Source: Cricetomys ansorgei (Eukaryota; Chordata; Mammalia; Rodentia; Nesomyidae). Taken from it: 64,000 bases of DNA. Numbering within the stretch: the stretch's first letter is position 1; each line of letters opens with the position of its first letter. The translations under genes were made by a program, and so were the position numbers. The stretch covers positions 4,112,501 to 4,176,500 of the forward strand of contig JAMJFZ010001133.1 of assembly GCA_026225945.1 (NCBI GenBank). Direction: 5' to 3'. This document shows positions 34,363-46,450 of this stretch, piece after piece. The notes beneath the pieces were generated by a model. That model was not told the DNA's origin, searched no databases, and was given only the letters and a program-made list of their open reading frames with translations.

Positions 34363-36929
34363 AAGTTCATATCCCACTATTATTAATATGATATCCATTT
34401 ATAAAATATTTCATATAAGTTATTTTTGAACAAAATATATTGAATAAAATATATTTTCCAAATTATTTTGTGATTTCTTTATGGAAATCAAAATATAATC
34501 AGAGAGTTTATTACTTTATTTTTCAGGAATAATGATTGAATAACAGCATGGATGCTTGCTGCACATGTGTACAAACAACTCAAATATAATGTATATCTAT
34601 AAGTTCACAAATTCATAAAGTTTCTTAAATTCATAAATTTTAATATCCTTTTTCTTTTTAGAATGGCCTTCAACTACTCTTACATGGGAGGGCTTGAAGA
34701 GAGGACAGGGAAGGAGAAAATTATGTAACTATTATAATCTGAAAAACTAAGAAAGTGATAAAAATCATGTGTAGAAATTTAAATGTGTAGTATTTCAACA
34801 TTGGTTTAGGGGCTAGATTTGGAGTGAAGCTAGTTTTTGTGGTGACTTTCCATTCTCTTTGTAATTTTAATGTAAAGAATGAGTTTCTATACAGCATGAG
34901 GAGTTGAAAGCTTGATCATATTCTCTTGATTCTTGGAGTCATGATAGAATGGTTGTTCATAATTGCCTCTGATGAAGATCAATAACACACAGTTTACAAT
35001 CCAGACATTATAATGGAGAGAACTGCTAATTGAAACTTCATTTTCTGATTTTGTTTTTCTACCCTTTTATGTTTTTTGGTTTGCTCTGTTTGAAGTTTTA
35101 TTTATTTCTGGATAACCTAATGAACCACTGTTTATGTGACTGTTGGCAAAATCCGAGTTTAAGAACAATATTTTAAGAGCTGAATGTAAGAAGAAAAAAA
35201 ACACAGATATGAAAACGTGACCAAAAACTATCTTGAAAAAGTTTTATATTATATAAATAAATATTTATATTTATAAATTATAAATATAATTTTAGAGCTT
35301 AATATTAATTAAATAAGATTATAGAACTCATTCAAATAATAAAGTAAAAATTAGCTATGGAAAGATGGAATATTAATTGACAAAATAATTGAAAAATATT
35401 CCCAATAAGTTGAAAACAAAATACAAACACTTGAAATCAGCCAATTACCAAAAGACATGCTTACTGCCTCCTGACTATGAAGTACTTAGTCAGAATAATA
35501 TAGACAGAAGAATGGCAGTTGGATTTCTGAGAATCTGATACAAACCAAACTATTTTTTGTTCAACAAGAACAAAGCTATAAATGTGTGGAAATTATGGCT
35601 ATACATTATGAATATGTATAATACTACTGCACTGTTATCATTAAAAATGTTTATGGTGGTAAATATCATGTTGTTTTTGCTTTATGGAAGCAAAAAGATG
35701 AAAAAAATTAAAGAATACCAAATCTTAGATTTTGATCATAGTATCTTTGCTTCATTGTTGCAAGGCTTGAGTTCAGGAAAGTCCAGTCTATAAATATTAA
35801 TTATGTTCCTGTTAATTTCAAATGTAATTGCCTGCTGTGTAGTCATGATGCATAAGTATTTAAGGTATTCCAAGTGCTTATCTGAGCTCTTGCTTACTGT
35901 CATCCCAGATCCTTATTCTTCCATTCTTCTTGCCTCTCTTATTATTTTATTTTTAATGAATGTTAAATTACATATTCTTATGAGAACAAACTTGACCAAT
36001 TTTGCAGTTGTCAAATCAGATTTAATTCTAATTTCAATGTCAGTCAAACTTGATTTGCAAATGGTGAATAAAACCTACTTTAGTGATTTTCTTTGTCATA
36101 TATGAACACTAAAATATTTTAGAATAAAATTAATTTTGGTTCCACCTAAAATTAAGTATTGTAAACAATAATGTTAAAATAAACAATAAACGTAAAAATA
36201 ACACATTTAGAAGCAATTAACACACTATCCAATTAGTTGTCTCATTTTTTTTTAATCTATCTTGAAATAGTACTGCATATTTTCAAGTTTCAATCAGAAG
36301 AAAAAGTCTTAGTACTGCACTGGAGATTATGCCACAATGATTTTGGAAAAGATTTGAACCGATTCCAATATGTTAGTCAACTGGGAGAACATGATTTGGA
36401 AAGAACAGAGATCTCAGTATAACACTATTTATTTAGTATCCTGACCAATAATTTCTTAGCTGGAAAGAATAAATGCACAAATGAGTTTGTTTATCACAGT
36501 GTAGTAATGTTAGCCTTAAATGAAGTATTTCACTGGGAGAATTGTAGTCAATGGACTTCCCAAAATTGTTTCTACCACAAATAAAAGTATGTTTTCTGCT
36601 CACTTGAACTATCTAGAAAATTGATACAGTACATATTTTTTTCTTGTGCTTTGTCTTCTCCTACATCAGAAGATTTTTTTTAACTGTGAGCATGGTGTTG
36701 ATGTGTAGTTGTCATATCTCTTCAGGAACACTTATACATTACTAAATTACTAAGACATAAGATATAACAAAACACATATAATACACCTTCATATGATATA
36801 ATAACTTACATAGAGTAACATAATACTTGAGAGATTTTCAGTCACTTTTTACTTATATCTTTATAATTAATTTTATTGTATTTTATGCAATGACTTTTAT
36901 AATAATTAAATTTCTCCTTTGACAACTAA
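34363..36929. other. Unique, very AT-rich DNA
   Basis: A 54-nt run of only A and T with local self-complementarity lies at about 35242-35295. Open frames of 78, 100 and 61 codons (35557-36422) have AT-driven, hydrophobic composition and no recognisable family. No repeat was assigned. Confidence 0.5.
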
Positions 36930-37140
36930 ATATATATATTGTTTTGATCACTCTTCTATCCTCTCTTATCTCTTGTCACATCTTCTCCTCTTTATGTGTT
37001 CCTTTCCTAAATTCATGATATCCTGTTTTGTTTTGTGATTCACTGAGTTTAGGCAGGAGCATCTGTGTGACCATGAGTTTAGAAATATCTGTTGAGACCT
37101 GATGGGTTCTCTAAGAGTCTCTCTTTCTCTTCTCAACCCT
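36930..37140 (-). mobile_element. Old L1 3' UTR fragment, antisense
   Basis: TATGTGTTCCTTTCCTAAAT, then GTGATTCACTGAGTTTAGGC, then TGTGTGACCATGAGTTTAGA, then GACCTGATGGGTTC follow the antisense L1 3' UTR phrases TGATCCACTGAGTTTAATTA, GTATGACCATAGGTTT and GCCTGGTGGGCTC. The copy is diverged. Confidence 0.5.
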
Positions 37141-37158
37141 CCTCACTATCCAGGGATG

Positions 37159-37203
37159 TAGACAGACACACAGACAAACAGACAGACAAACTGACTGACT
37201 GGC
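37159..37203. repeat. Degenerate (GACA)n/(GACT)n tetranucleotide repeat
   Basis: GACAGACACACAGACAAACA is followed by further GACA and CTGACTGACTGG units. Confidence 0.85.
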
Positions 37204-37235
37204 AGATATATATCTAATCATGTAGTATATTATGC

Positions 37236-37259
37236 CTTCAAATATATATATATTTGAAG
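37236..37259. repeat. Perfect 24-bp palindrome
   Basis: CTTCAAATATAT is followed directly by ATATATTTGAAG, its exact reverse complement, with no spacer. Confidence 0.95.
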
Positions 37260-38212
37260 TGTGAACCCCTCAAGTGCTGAGAATACTGGAATTACTCACA
37301 TTGGCTCACTTATGTCAATTACTGAATCTCTTTTTATTTTATCATTTTCATTTCAAATGTGAATTTCACAATATGGACACTTTATTTTTTGCACTATTTT
37401 CCAATTTTAGTATTTGTACCTCAGTGGAAATATGTAATATGAAAATATGACTTATGTAAATATGATTTAATAAATCTATGGGCCTGAATCTTTGGAGGAA
37501 TTCAGTTTACTCCACTGGTTGAGAGTAGCACTTTATGCAGGGTATTTTAAAGCTCCAATCAGTACTCTGTGTTGGGTCCTTTTCAGTCAAAGTAGGGCTT
37601 GAGAGTATTTCCTTTTTCCCTTGACAGGAATCCTGATAGAGACTGATAAGCAATCCTGCATTAAAAGTTCATTTCAGTGGTATGTAAGGTTACTTCTATG
37701 GAGTATATAATTTTTCTGTGGCTGTTATAGAAATGGCTTATTTAGTCCTCAAATAACTCTGTAAACTATGTACCTATCTTTTTTATTTTTAATTCATGCA
37801 TGAAAATAAATTTTCTGAATTAACAGTCTAAACAAATTAGATATGCTTAAGGTAGGGCTACACATTTCTGTGAAATATTTGGATATATTATTCTCTCCAA
37901 ATTAAAAAATTAATTGCTTTCATTATATGTTCTATCTTTTTAATCTATATTTTTTAGAGTTTACTAATTAATATTCTCAATATTCTCTGGAGGAATCACA
38001 AGTCTCAAATGTCATGCTAATTGAATATAAACATTAAAAATAATTTATTTTTCAATTAGACATATAAAGCACAGTATTGAAGACACTAAGAGTTTTAATT
38101 ATTTTTCTGGACATTGTAATAAATATGTTATTCTTTAGAAAAACAGAAGCAGAAGTTAGAATTACTAGTATGACCTTTAAATTACCAAAATTTTCTAATA
38201 AAGATAACTATA
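37260..38212. other. Unique DNA, no gene seen
   Basis: No repeat was recognised. About 37480-37690 is somewhat less AT-rich than its flanks. Confidence 0.4.
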
Positions 38213-38366
38213 AAGCTACATACTTTTAATCACAGCACTCTGAAGTCAGAGACATGTATATCTCTGTGAATCTGAGGTCAGCCAGGTCTACACAGAGTTC
38301 AGTGCCTACTGGGCTGCATAAAGAGACACTGTCTCAAAAACAAAAGAAATAAAGTAAACAACCAAA
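38213..38366 (+). mobile_element. Old B1 SINE, sense
   Basis: AAGCTACATACTTTTAATCA, then CAGCACTCTGAAGTCAGAGA, then TCTGAGGTCAGCCAGGTCTA, then AGAGACACTGTCTCAAAAAC and an A-rich tail. It keeps the ancestral GGGCTGCATAAAGAGAC end rather than the GTTACAAC variant, so it predates the younger subfamily. Confidence 0.8.
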
Positions 38367-39489
38367 GAAAAACCAGAAAAAAATTCTAAAAAAAATTCTT
38401 TAAAATTTTATCATACAGTGAATATTCTAAAATGTAGACTTTAATTCATCACTAACATGACCCTTATTGCTTCTTCTATATAATAGATAATTAAAGTTGC
38501 CCCTGCCTCTTTTGTCCAAAGAAGAAATACATTGCTGCATTGAAACAATTCTTTTATTATCTTAAGCTAATTTAAAGTTTATATAAGATTATTATTTTTT
38601 GTAGTTAGGTAGCTTTTTGAAACATGAGAGAGATACATAAGAATACATTTTCAAATAAGTAAGCACATTAGTAGTTGTCGACTTCTTGTATTAACACTAA
38701 TGTACAAGACAAAAACCTCCTGGAGGATTGTTTGTTTTCTACCCAATATTTAGACTCCATTGTCATTAATTCTACTTTCAGTAGCTCAACAAAACACTGT
38801 CAGACATCTTTACCCCATGGTCATTTTTCATGTTCTTTTAGAGAACTATGGTCTCTGTGCTGGATGAGAAATTTCTGGTACACCAGTCCTACTTTAAGAG
38901 TATCTAATGTGCTTAGACTGCTAATTCAGAAAATTTATTTTCTTGCATGAATTAAAAATAAAATAGATAGGTACATTGCTTACAGATTTATTTGAGGAAC
39001 GAATAAGCCATTTCTATAATAGCTACAGAAAACTTGTGTAGTCCACAGAAGTTCCTTTTTAATGTCTACCAACGATAGGAAGATGTGTTAAGTTTCACGT
39101 TTTAATGTCCAATGGTAACAAAACAACCTCATCGTCTCTCTCGAACATAACACTCACATACCTCTAGATAAAACATATTCAAGAGACAGAAAATGGAAAG
39201 AAGGGTATTACTTTATATTTTTTTCATAAAAATGAATAAAATTACTTTGGGATGAAACTCAAAATGGGAACTTATAAAGCAAGTTAGCCATGAGACTTAG
39301 AACAGTGTTATGCAGGATCTTCCTTATGAGTCACAGTCAAAATTTAAATCTATCATTTGAATGTATGCTTCTGTTTGAGTTTTAGTTCCTCTCCATATTA
39401 GGATGTAAAATTAGCTATATTCAATTTTCCAGTTTTTTATTATTCCTCTTTTCACACTTTCTGTCCTGTTAGTTTGTAATTCTTACATT
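38367..39489. other. Unique DNA, no gene seen
   Basis: A 91-codon open frame at 38675-38950 is unrecognised and of chance length. Confidence 0.45.
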
Positions 39490-39500
39490 AAGAGTGGAGA

Positions 39501-39656
39501 GTGGACAGAGGTGACACAAGCCTTTAATCCCAGAACTCAGGAGACAGAGGCAGAGGCAGGCAGAGTTCAAGCTCAGCCTGGTCTACAGAGTGAGTATCAG
39601 GATAGCCAGAGTTATAACAGAAAAACCATGTCTTGAAAACAAAACAAAACAACAAA
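39501..39656 (+). mobile_element. B1 SINE, sense, with probable target duplication
   Basis: GACAGAGGTGACACAAGCCT, then TTAATCCCAGAACTCAGGAG, then CTCAGCCTGGTCTACAGAGT, then ATAGCCAGAGTTATAACAGA and an A/C-rich tail. Flanks AAGAGTGGAGA (39490-39500) and AAGAGCGAAGA (39657-39667) agree at 9 of 11 positions. It carries the GTTATAAC form of the window's B1 variant. Confidence 0.9.
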
Positions 39657-39667
39657 AAGAGCGAAGA

Positions 39668-40009
39668 CTATTTCTCTATCCTTGAATCCTGGCTGGTTCT
39701 GTCAGGAAAATTCTAAGGATATAGAAAGCCCTAACGTAGGCTTCTGGAAACTGTGTCCTTCCAATGCTCCCTTCTGAAGTCCTGTCTATGCCCTAAGAAG
39801 AGATGCAGATTTTCCAGAAGGAGATATGGCATAAGCTGAGAAAAGCAATATCATAACATCCACAGCAAGTACATATGAACTGGCCTCAAATGACCTTTCA
39901 TGACCCAAAAAGTAGTAATGAGAACACTTTTAGAAGGAAACACCAACTGTGTCACATTTTATGTATCTGGTTCACCAAATTATTGTCCATAATATAATTA
40001 GACAAAAAT
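39668..40009. other. Unique DNA, no gene seen
   Basis: Nothing was recognised. Confidence 0.4.
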
Positions 40010-40095
40010 CTGACTATATAACGAGACTTGCTTACTATGCATAAGGTTTATATTCAATTGCCAGTACTGCAACAAGACAAATGAAACAAACTGAA
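40010..40095 (+). mobile_element. ID SINE, sense, decayed
   Basis: GAGACTTGCTTACTATGCAT, then AAGGTTTATATTCAATTGCC, then AGTACTGCAACAAGACAAAT follow the ID phrase GAGCACTTGCCTAGTATGCA, then AAGGCCCTGGGTTCAATCCC, then CAGTACTGCAAAAACA. Confidence 0.6.
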
Positions 40096-40275
40096 ACCCC
40101 TGTACTCAACTTCTAGAGACTTCTAAATATAATGTGCTACACATAATTTGAGGTTTGATAAAATATATGTAAGAAAGTATCAAACAAAGACAACTGCTAA
40201 GCTCACATTGTGCACTTGTAACAGGATTAAATAATGTAAGAGAAACGTGTTTTTGGTATAATAAACCTATATTAC
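40096..40275. other. Unique DNA
   Basis: Nothing was recognised in this short AT-rich gap between the ID and B3 elements. Confidence 0.4.
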
Positions 40276-40482
40276 ATTTATTTATTTTTATTTATTTACT
40301 TATTTATTTGTGTGGCAGAGAATGGTTCAGTACATATATTTTTATTTGTACATGAGGCGATCAGAGAAGAATTTTCAGGAGTCAGTTCCTTCCTTCTATC
40401 ATGTGGTATCCACAGCTCAATCTCAGCATCTCAGATTGGTGGTAAATGCTTTTGGCCTCTGAAACATCTTGCAGGAGTATAA
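40276..40482 (-). mobile_element. B3 SINE, antisense
   Basis: The antisense A/T tail (TTTATTTATTTTTATTTATT) leads into GAGGCGATCAGAGAAGAATT, then TTCAGGAGTCAGTTCCTTCC, then ATCATGTGGTATCCACAGCT, then GGTGGTAAATGCTTTTGGCC. This is the antisense order of B3, moderately diverged. Confidence 0.75.
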
Positions 40483-41242
40483 TAAATATTTTATGTTTAC
40501 AAAATGTAGAAACTATTAAAATTGATAATTACAGTGTGAGTTTCCATCAGCATGTGAAATCTGCATAGGTGTGAGTCTTCAGTCACAGCAAACCAATCAA
40601 CAGAAGCAAATACTAGCATGGCAAACTATGTGTCCAGAAGTTACTTAGGTTTCAAAAGAGTAAACAGCTTCTCTGTCTTGGCTTTATCCAATAATTTAGT
40701 CATTATGTTTTATCCATTTATTCATTTATGCATGCACTTTTATCCATTATTTAGTTTAAATAAATAATTTAGAATAAGTATACTAGCTCGCTGGTATGTC
40801 TTTTAGATGTGGGGATCAGAATCTGAGGAAGGTAGATTTAAACCATCATTGTTAACAAATATACAATTAATTAGGTAAGCAGTAAAAGAAACATTTCAGG
40901 AGGACTTTTTATCCTTCTGCCACACTTAATATACCTAGTAATTTTGACAATTTCATTTTCATAGGATTGAATGTGAAATAACAAAATATTAGAAACTGTG
41001 TTTAAAATATATGTTAGTTACATAGTTGTTCTTTTTTTTTTCATTTGGTACACCTCATTGTAAGCATTCCCTTAATTTTATGTCTACACAAAATACTATT
41101 ACGAGAATGAGCATGGTATTCCTAAAGTCAAAAGGAAAGCGTGCTTGCTATTTTAAAAGAAGACTAACAGTGCTTTGCATATTTCTGTTTCCAATTCTGC
41201 ACTATTCTTCAATTAGAAAGGAAAAAAACAACAACAAAAACA
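40483..41242. other. Unique DNA, no gene seen
   Basis: No repeat or gene was recognised. A 74-codon open frame at 41026-41250 is AT-driven. Confidence 0.45.
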
Positions 41243-41440
41243 TTAGGTAGCTTGGGAGATGCTTAGGTCATCAACGAGTTTACTCTGCAAGCATGAAAAC
41301 TTAAGTTCAATCCCTACCACCTATTTAAGAGTGAGGCAGAATTGAGGAGGCAGACAGTATCCCAGGGATGTGGCCAGGGAGTCCAGCTGAATCTGTGAGC
41401 TCCAGGTTGAGAAACTGTCTCAAAAAATAAGGCAAAACAG
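41243..41440 (+). mobile_element. B4 SINE, 5' part (split by a B3 insertion)
   Basis: GTAGCTTGGGAGATGCTTAG opens the element. Then come CTGCAAGCATGAAAACTTAA, GTTCAATCCCTACCACCTAT, GAATCTGTGAGCTCCAGGTT and GAGAAACTGTCTCAAAAAAT. The expected continuation is displaced to 41672-41760. The 70-codon minus-strand frame across here is a reading of SINE sequence. Confidence 0.75.
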
Positions 41441-41447
41441 CTGCAGT

Positions 41448-41662
41448 GGTGGCTCCATGGTATAGAACACTGGCTGCTCTTCCAGAAGACCTGAGTTTGA
41501 TTCACAGCACCCGCATCATGGCTCATATCACCTGTAATCCCGGTCCCAGAGAATCCAAAGCTCTCTCCTAACCTCCGAAGACACCGGGCCTATATGTGCT
41601 GTTCAGAATATATGCAGATAGAGCATCACTACAATAAGATAAAATAAATGGTAAATAATTTA
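41448..41662 (+). mobile_element. B3-family SINE inserted into a B4
   Basis: GCAGTGGTGGCTCCATGGTA, then CTGGCTGCTCTTCCAGAAGA, then CCTGAGTTTGATTCACAGCA, then TGTAATCCCGGTCCCAGAGA, then CTCCGAAGACACCGGGCCTA, ending in a TAAGATAAAATAAATGG tail. The body is near complete. It separates two collinear halves of a B4 element, so it is the younger insertion. Confidence 0.85.
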
Positions 41663-41671
41663 AAACCTCAA

Positions 41672-41760
41672 GTATAAAGAAATGAGGAAGATACCCACTC
41701 CTGTTCTCCATTTTTATATACACACGCACACACACACACACTCACACACACACACCATGC
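41672..41760 (+). mobile_element. B4 SINE, 3' part, with (CA)n tail
   Basis: TAAAGAAATGAGGAAGATAC, then CCACTCCTGTTCTCC is the B4 3' section that normally follows the TCTCAAAAAATAAGG part. It ends in a CA-rich tail (41717-41756) with a single interruption. Confidence 0.7.
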
Positions 41761-43768
41761 CAGACCTCAAGAACAAATGTCTGAGAATGGTGGATATTAG
41801 AATTGGAATCTTAGAAAGAAAGGAATGAAGGAACACTCAGCAGAAAAGCAAAAATGAAGAAAAAGCAGAAGGAGGAATCGGGAGTCAGGTGAAGCGCCAC
41901 TGACAACGCAGCACCTGCTTTGGCTATGTGATCAGAATCTCTGTGTCAGTGCATGCCATATACTATGTTAAATGTGGAAATGTCTTATTAAATAGCAGGA
42001 TAATATTTAAAGTTTTAAAATGTCTTATGCTTTGTCACATAACTATTTTGAAATTATCTGTTTTATTCCAATGCAACAAAATTTTTTCTGTAGGCTGCAG
42101 TTCTGATGGGTGTTGAAGAGGCACAAAGGAACTGGAGTGTCTCCTGACAGAGGCTGAATGCATGCTTTCTCTTCTCACTTAAAGCAGCACTTTGCTATGT
42201 CTCGTGACCTTCCAGCAGTTCAGTAAAAACTGTCACACAAAAAGTTCGTTTTAAAGAAATTACAAGAAATGAATTTTCAAAGAAAATTATTTAATTGACT
42301 CCTAACTATTCTTAATTAAATCTTGAGTCAGTCATATCCCATGACAATATCTTTTTTGCTGGTGTATGGATTCTATTGCAAGCACTGATGGTTTGGGGGC
42401 ATAAAAATCCCACAAACTTAGTATTGAGCTGAAAGACAAAACAGCCTTCAGAAGGTTTCTGTAAGCCTAAGTGATGCATACTGGACCGGTCGATGGAGAG
42501 GATTTGCATGGAGTGCAGTGGATGTTTCTGCACTGTACACAGGGGACACAAAGCAATCTAACTGTTAAAGAATCATTGCTGCACATTCTTAAATAGGTAG
42601 ACATGGTTATTGATTACACGTTAAAATGATTAGCTTATTAATAGTCACATACAAAAGTAGAGTAAGCCAGAAAAGTATTTTAAATGATAAATTCAACACA
42701 ATTTGCTCTAACAGTGAGAAAGTGCTAGCATGTAAGTTATAAATTTCAATCATTATAATTCATTCTTTGTATGAATCATTTTCTAAAATTAATTCATTAA
42801 TTACAACAGTTAAGTATAATTATTCTACCTGTTCAGGACTTTTATTATTACTTTTTAGAACCAAGATAAATCCAGCACTGAATAATTAGCATGACAATAT
42901 TTCAGCACACATTTTCTCATCCTTCGGAAATACAATATGTTCTCCGCTTTACCTTAGTAAAGTAAGTTCTTTGCTTTACCTTAGTCATTCGTGAATGTTC
43001 TTCTCTAAGCAGTGAGCCCTTGAGAAGCATATTGAAGAAAAATAGAAGTTTCTCTATGAAATCTTTGTCCTGATTACACTTTTCTTTTTAATAAAGGTGT
43101 TAGATAAATTAAGAAAACATAGATAACCATAATCTTGGATACAACACATTTGCATAAAGAATAAAAAACAAAAAGTAAGATGAATTCACATCTCTCTTAT
43201 TTGTGATTCTTTGACTTTATAAAAAGATATAAAACCATGTATATGTAAGTATATATGTATGTATGTAATTATATATGTATGAAGTATGTGTGTATACATG
43301 TATGTATGAAAAGAAAGTGGACAGAAAACTGTCTAGGAATACAAAATGGGCTGATGGAAAGAGAACAGATGAGAAATGGGAGTATATCAGAAGATGGAGA
43401 CTATACTCAGTGTATATTATCTGCTGTCATAAAAATATATACCATTTTAATATGCATTTTTATAATTTTAAATCAAATGTTTATGTTGGGGAAGATCAGA
43501 TAACTACCTAAGACTGAAGGCTAAAGTTGACTTCATAGTTGCAGACATTTGAGTTCCTGTGTTAATAAGACATTAACACCTTTCCAGTTGATGCTGTTCC
43601 TGGCACCCTGTTTACATATTCAGTGATTCACTGAATGGGAACTCAAGAAGCATAGCATGGTTATATTTGTCTCCTTACTGGGACTTCTCACTTACATACG
43701 TGTATCTTAAATTTAGAAGAAAGAACACAGGAAGATTAAAATCAGAGTACCCATAAATCAGATTAGAA
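41761..43768. other. Unique DNA with a TATG-type repeat and a short duplication
   Basis: The stretch 42320-42550 is less AT-rich and contains an ATTTGCAT octamer; I see no gene. A 27-bp-period duplication is at 42939-42986 and a TATG-rich repeat at 43236-43309. Open frames of 62-82 codons are unrecognised. Confidence 0.45.
43236..43309. repeat. Degenerate (TATG)n repeat
   Basis: TATATGTATGTATG-type units are interspersed with TATATA over about 74 bp. The 82- and 78-codon frames starting here arise from it. Confidence 0.85.
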
Positions 43769-43774
43769 GGGCTG

Positions 43775-43915
43775 ATGGCACTGAAATGATGGCTCAGCTG
43801 GGAAAGTGTTTTCCATGCATGTATGAGGATCTGAGTTTTATACTGACACCCAAGCAAAAAGCTTTGCATAGTAGTGCACATTTATGATCTCAGTCCTTGT
43901 TCAGGCACAGGTAGG
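43775..43915 (+). mobile_element. B4/ID-related SINE, partial
   Basis: CACTGAAATGATGGCTCAGC, then CATGCATGTATGAGGATCTG, then AGTTTTATACTGACACCCAA, then GCTTTGCATAGTAGTGCACA, then TTTATGATCTCAGTCCTTG follow the first half of a B4-like SINE. It is old and truncated. Confidence 0.6.
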
Positions 43916-43934
43916 AGATTCTCTTCTCCTTGAT

Positions 43935-44085
43935 GGATTTGTGTGTCTTCAAAATCTGTGAGTTGAATTCTAATCACCAGTACAGCACATTTCATTTTGA
44001 GTGGGCCCTCTGGGAATTAACTTAGTCATAAAAGTGGAGCTCTAATGAATGGGATTAGTCTCAATATAAAATACAAAATCTGTTA
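43935..44085 (+). mobile_element. MST/MLT1-type MaLR LTR, 5' half
   Basis: GTGTGTCTTCAAAATCTGTG, then AGTTGAATTCTAATCACCAG, then GAGTGGGCCCTCTGGGAATT, then GGAGCTCTAATGAATGGGAT, then TAGTCTCAATATAAAA match the 5' half of MST/MLT1 LTRs. Those have AATTCATATGTTGAAATCTA, then GGGGCCTTTGGGAGGTGATT, then GAGCCCTCATGAATGGGATT. Confidence 0.7.
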
Positions 44086-45056
44086 CCTTTTTTTCTGCCA
44101 CTCATTCAAGCCCAAGGTTCAGTGGAAATAATGTTAATATTGCGATGGTTGGAAACTATCTTCTTTGCTGTCCCTCCTCAATCTCTCTATCATATTTTAT
44201 AATCCATCCAATCCAGGATATTTTAAGTTCTAAATAAAGAACTCTCTATCTGTATCCTCATCCTCTCTCTCCTAAGCTCTTATGAATTGACTTGCAGAAA
44301 AGTAACAAATTTGGAAAGAAAACACACACTCTGGTCCCAAGAGATCAAGACTGTAGATCAGTTTCTTAAAGGAGGATAACACTGATCTAGAGAGAGCACT
44401 GCCCAGGGTAGGAAGTTCTGTCCATCTCCCCACTGAAAAGCCTCTGTGGTCCATAAAATGCTGTATTCCCACGAAACACCAAAGATGAAGATTTAATAAT
44501 AAAGAGTCTTCTCTATTTACTCAAGCGACAGCACCAAATGTCTATCTGCTTCCATTAATTTTCCTCCCCCACTTTTCAGTTGAGAAGTACATAGTAGAAA
44601 ATTATAATGATTGTTTGGTTTTCTTTTTTGTTTTTCCAATTTTCTTCTCATGATTTTTTTTCACATACAATGTAGTCTATAGTGTATTTTTTCTTTATTT
44701 TGTGGGCCTATCCCTGTACTTGTATTTATGTGTATGATTACATGTATTATTTTATTTTATTAATTCACATCCTTACTTATACATATATTCCTTAATATAT
44801 ACATATTATTGAACACGTTCATGATGTATAGCTTAATTTACTGCACTGAATTTATCATTTCATGGTTGCTCAAATTCTGCTACTGTGGAACTTATGCTGT
44901 CTCTGGTACTTTATGATAGGAGTTTAGGGCAGAGAACATGTCTATGAATGAATACATATAATTTTAAAGGAGTCAGGGAGTCCAGCTTAAGATTTATGAA
45001 GCATCTAAAGTTGTCTGGCTTTCTTGTCTTTAAAACATATGCTCATTTTATGTGTG
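44086..45056. other. Unique DNA, no gene seen
   Basis: A 66-codon minus-strand frame at 44272-44472 is unrecognised. The rest is AT-rich. Confidence 0.45.
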
Positions 45057-45275
45057 TTGGTCTACAGATGTAGTTCTGACTGCAGAGTACCTATCCAGCC
45101 TGCATGAAGCCCTGGGTTTGACCCCTAGGACTACATTATTTGGTAGTGGTGGTGGATGCCTGAAATCCCAGCACTCAGAAGATGCAGGCAGGTAGAACAG
45201 GAGTTCAAAGTCATCTTCAGCAACACAGAGAGTTTCAGGATAACCTAAGCTACATGAGACCTTGTTTAAAACAAA
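45057..45275 (+). mobile_element. ID-B1 composite SINE
   Basis: The ID half, ACTGCAGAGTACCTATCCAG, then CCTGCATGAAGCCCTGGGTT, then TGACCCCTAGGACTACATTA, is followed by a B1-like half: GTGGATGCCTGAAATCCCAG, then CACTCAGAAGATGCAGGCAG, then ATAACCTAAGCTACATGAGA, then CCTTGTTTAAAACAAAC. This is the known ID-B1 dimer, old and diverged. The 76-codon minus-strand frame at 45048-45278 is a reading of it. Confidence 0.85.
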
Positions 45276-46450
45276 CAATCAAGTTTAAACTCTATCTGCC
45301 ATTCCCTTTATTGCACATTCTTTTTAGAGATATCTTTGTGTCCTGACTATCTCTTATTTTGTCTCATAATTTTATGTCTGTTTTTTCACTGGAAACCTTG
45401 ATGTTTTTCTTTATTTACTTTCCAGTTTACTAGTCATCTTTCTTACTGTGTCTAATCTGCTATTAATAGCATTCATTAAACCTATGTATTTACTTTCATA
45501 TATGTTTTATACACATCAGGAAATTTTTTACCTTACTTCCTTTATGCATTAGCTACTTTCTATTACAATTCTTTAATCTCTCTCATTTTTTGGTCATATT
45601 ATGATCATTTAAAAATATCTATATGAACAACAAAAGTAACAAATCTTTCTGATTACTGTAATAGCTGATTCATGGATCTAATAAATCTGTTTTGTCTCTG
45701 TTTTAGCTTTGCTTTTAATTTGAGCATATGTGCTTAAAATGCGAAAGCTAAACACATGAAGACCTAGATCTAGAGATTTTTTTTTTTCTGTTTACAGAAA
45801 GTCAAGTTTGTTAGCATTTTCAGATACTGAAAAATGAAGATAACTTGATACTGACTATTCTTGTGGGATATTTGTTCTTGCCCTGTTCTTTGACTTTTTA
45901 ATTTTTTATTTATTTTGCATACATCCCAATGGTGAAGTGATTCTACACACAACAGAGAGATGCTGTGATCACAAGGGAGAGCATAGAGGACTCTCAAAGG
46001 TAGATCTTGACTCTTATCTGTAGTGTCAGCTGTATTATGTAGAAGCAGGAACACTTGCTCCACTCTGCAGCCTCCAATACTGCCTTCTGTTGCTTTTCCT
46101 GGAGTTTTACTCCATGTGTGAGCAACCTAATATTTGGTGAATTTTTAAAATTTTAATGTATGAATTAAATAAATTTAAGGATTTTACCTACTTCCTCCTA
46201 TTCCAGACTTTGCCCTTTGAGTCCCAGCTGCTACTAACACCAACCATCATGCCCATGATTAATGCTATTATTACTTTCTATTTAAACTCTGCTTTTATGA
46301 AGAACTGGAATACTTTCTGGTGATGACTATGAGTTTTCCATTTTATTGTTCCACTGCTTATATCATAGCTCCTAATGCTTTATTTATATTGTTTTGTCTC
46401 AAATATTTTTAATTCTAGAAAAAATTTAAGAAATTAGAATTTTAAAACTA
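45276..46450. other. Unique DNA, no gene seen
   Basis: A 97-codon minus-strand frame at 45770-46063 is unrecognised. About 45895-46090 has the T-rich start and CA-poor body sometimes seen in old SINEs, but no family could be assigned. Confidence 0.4.
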
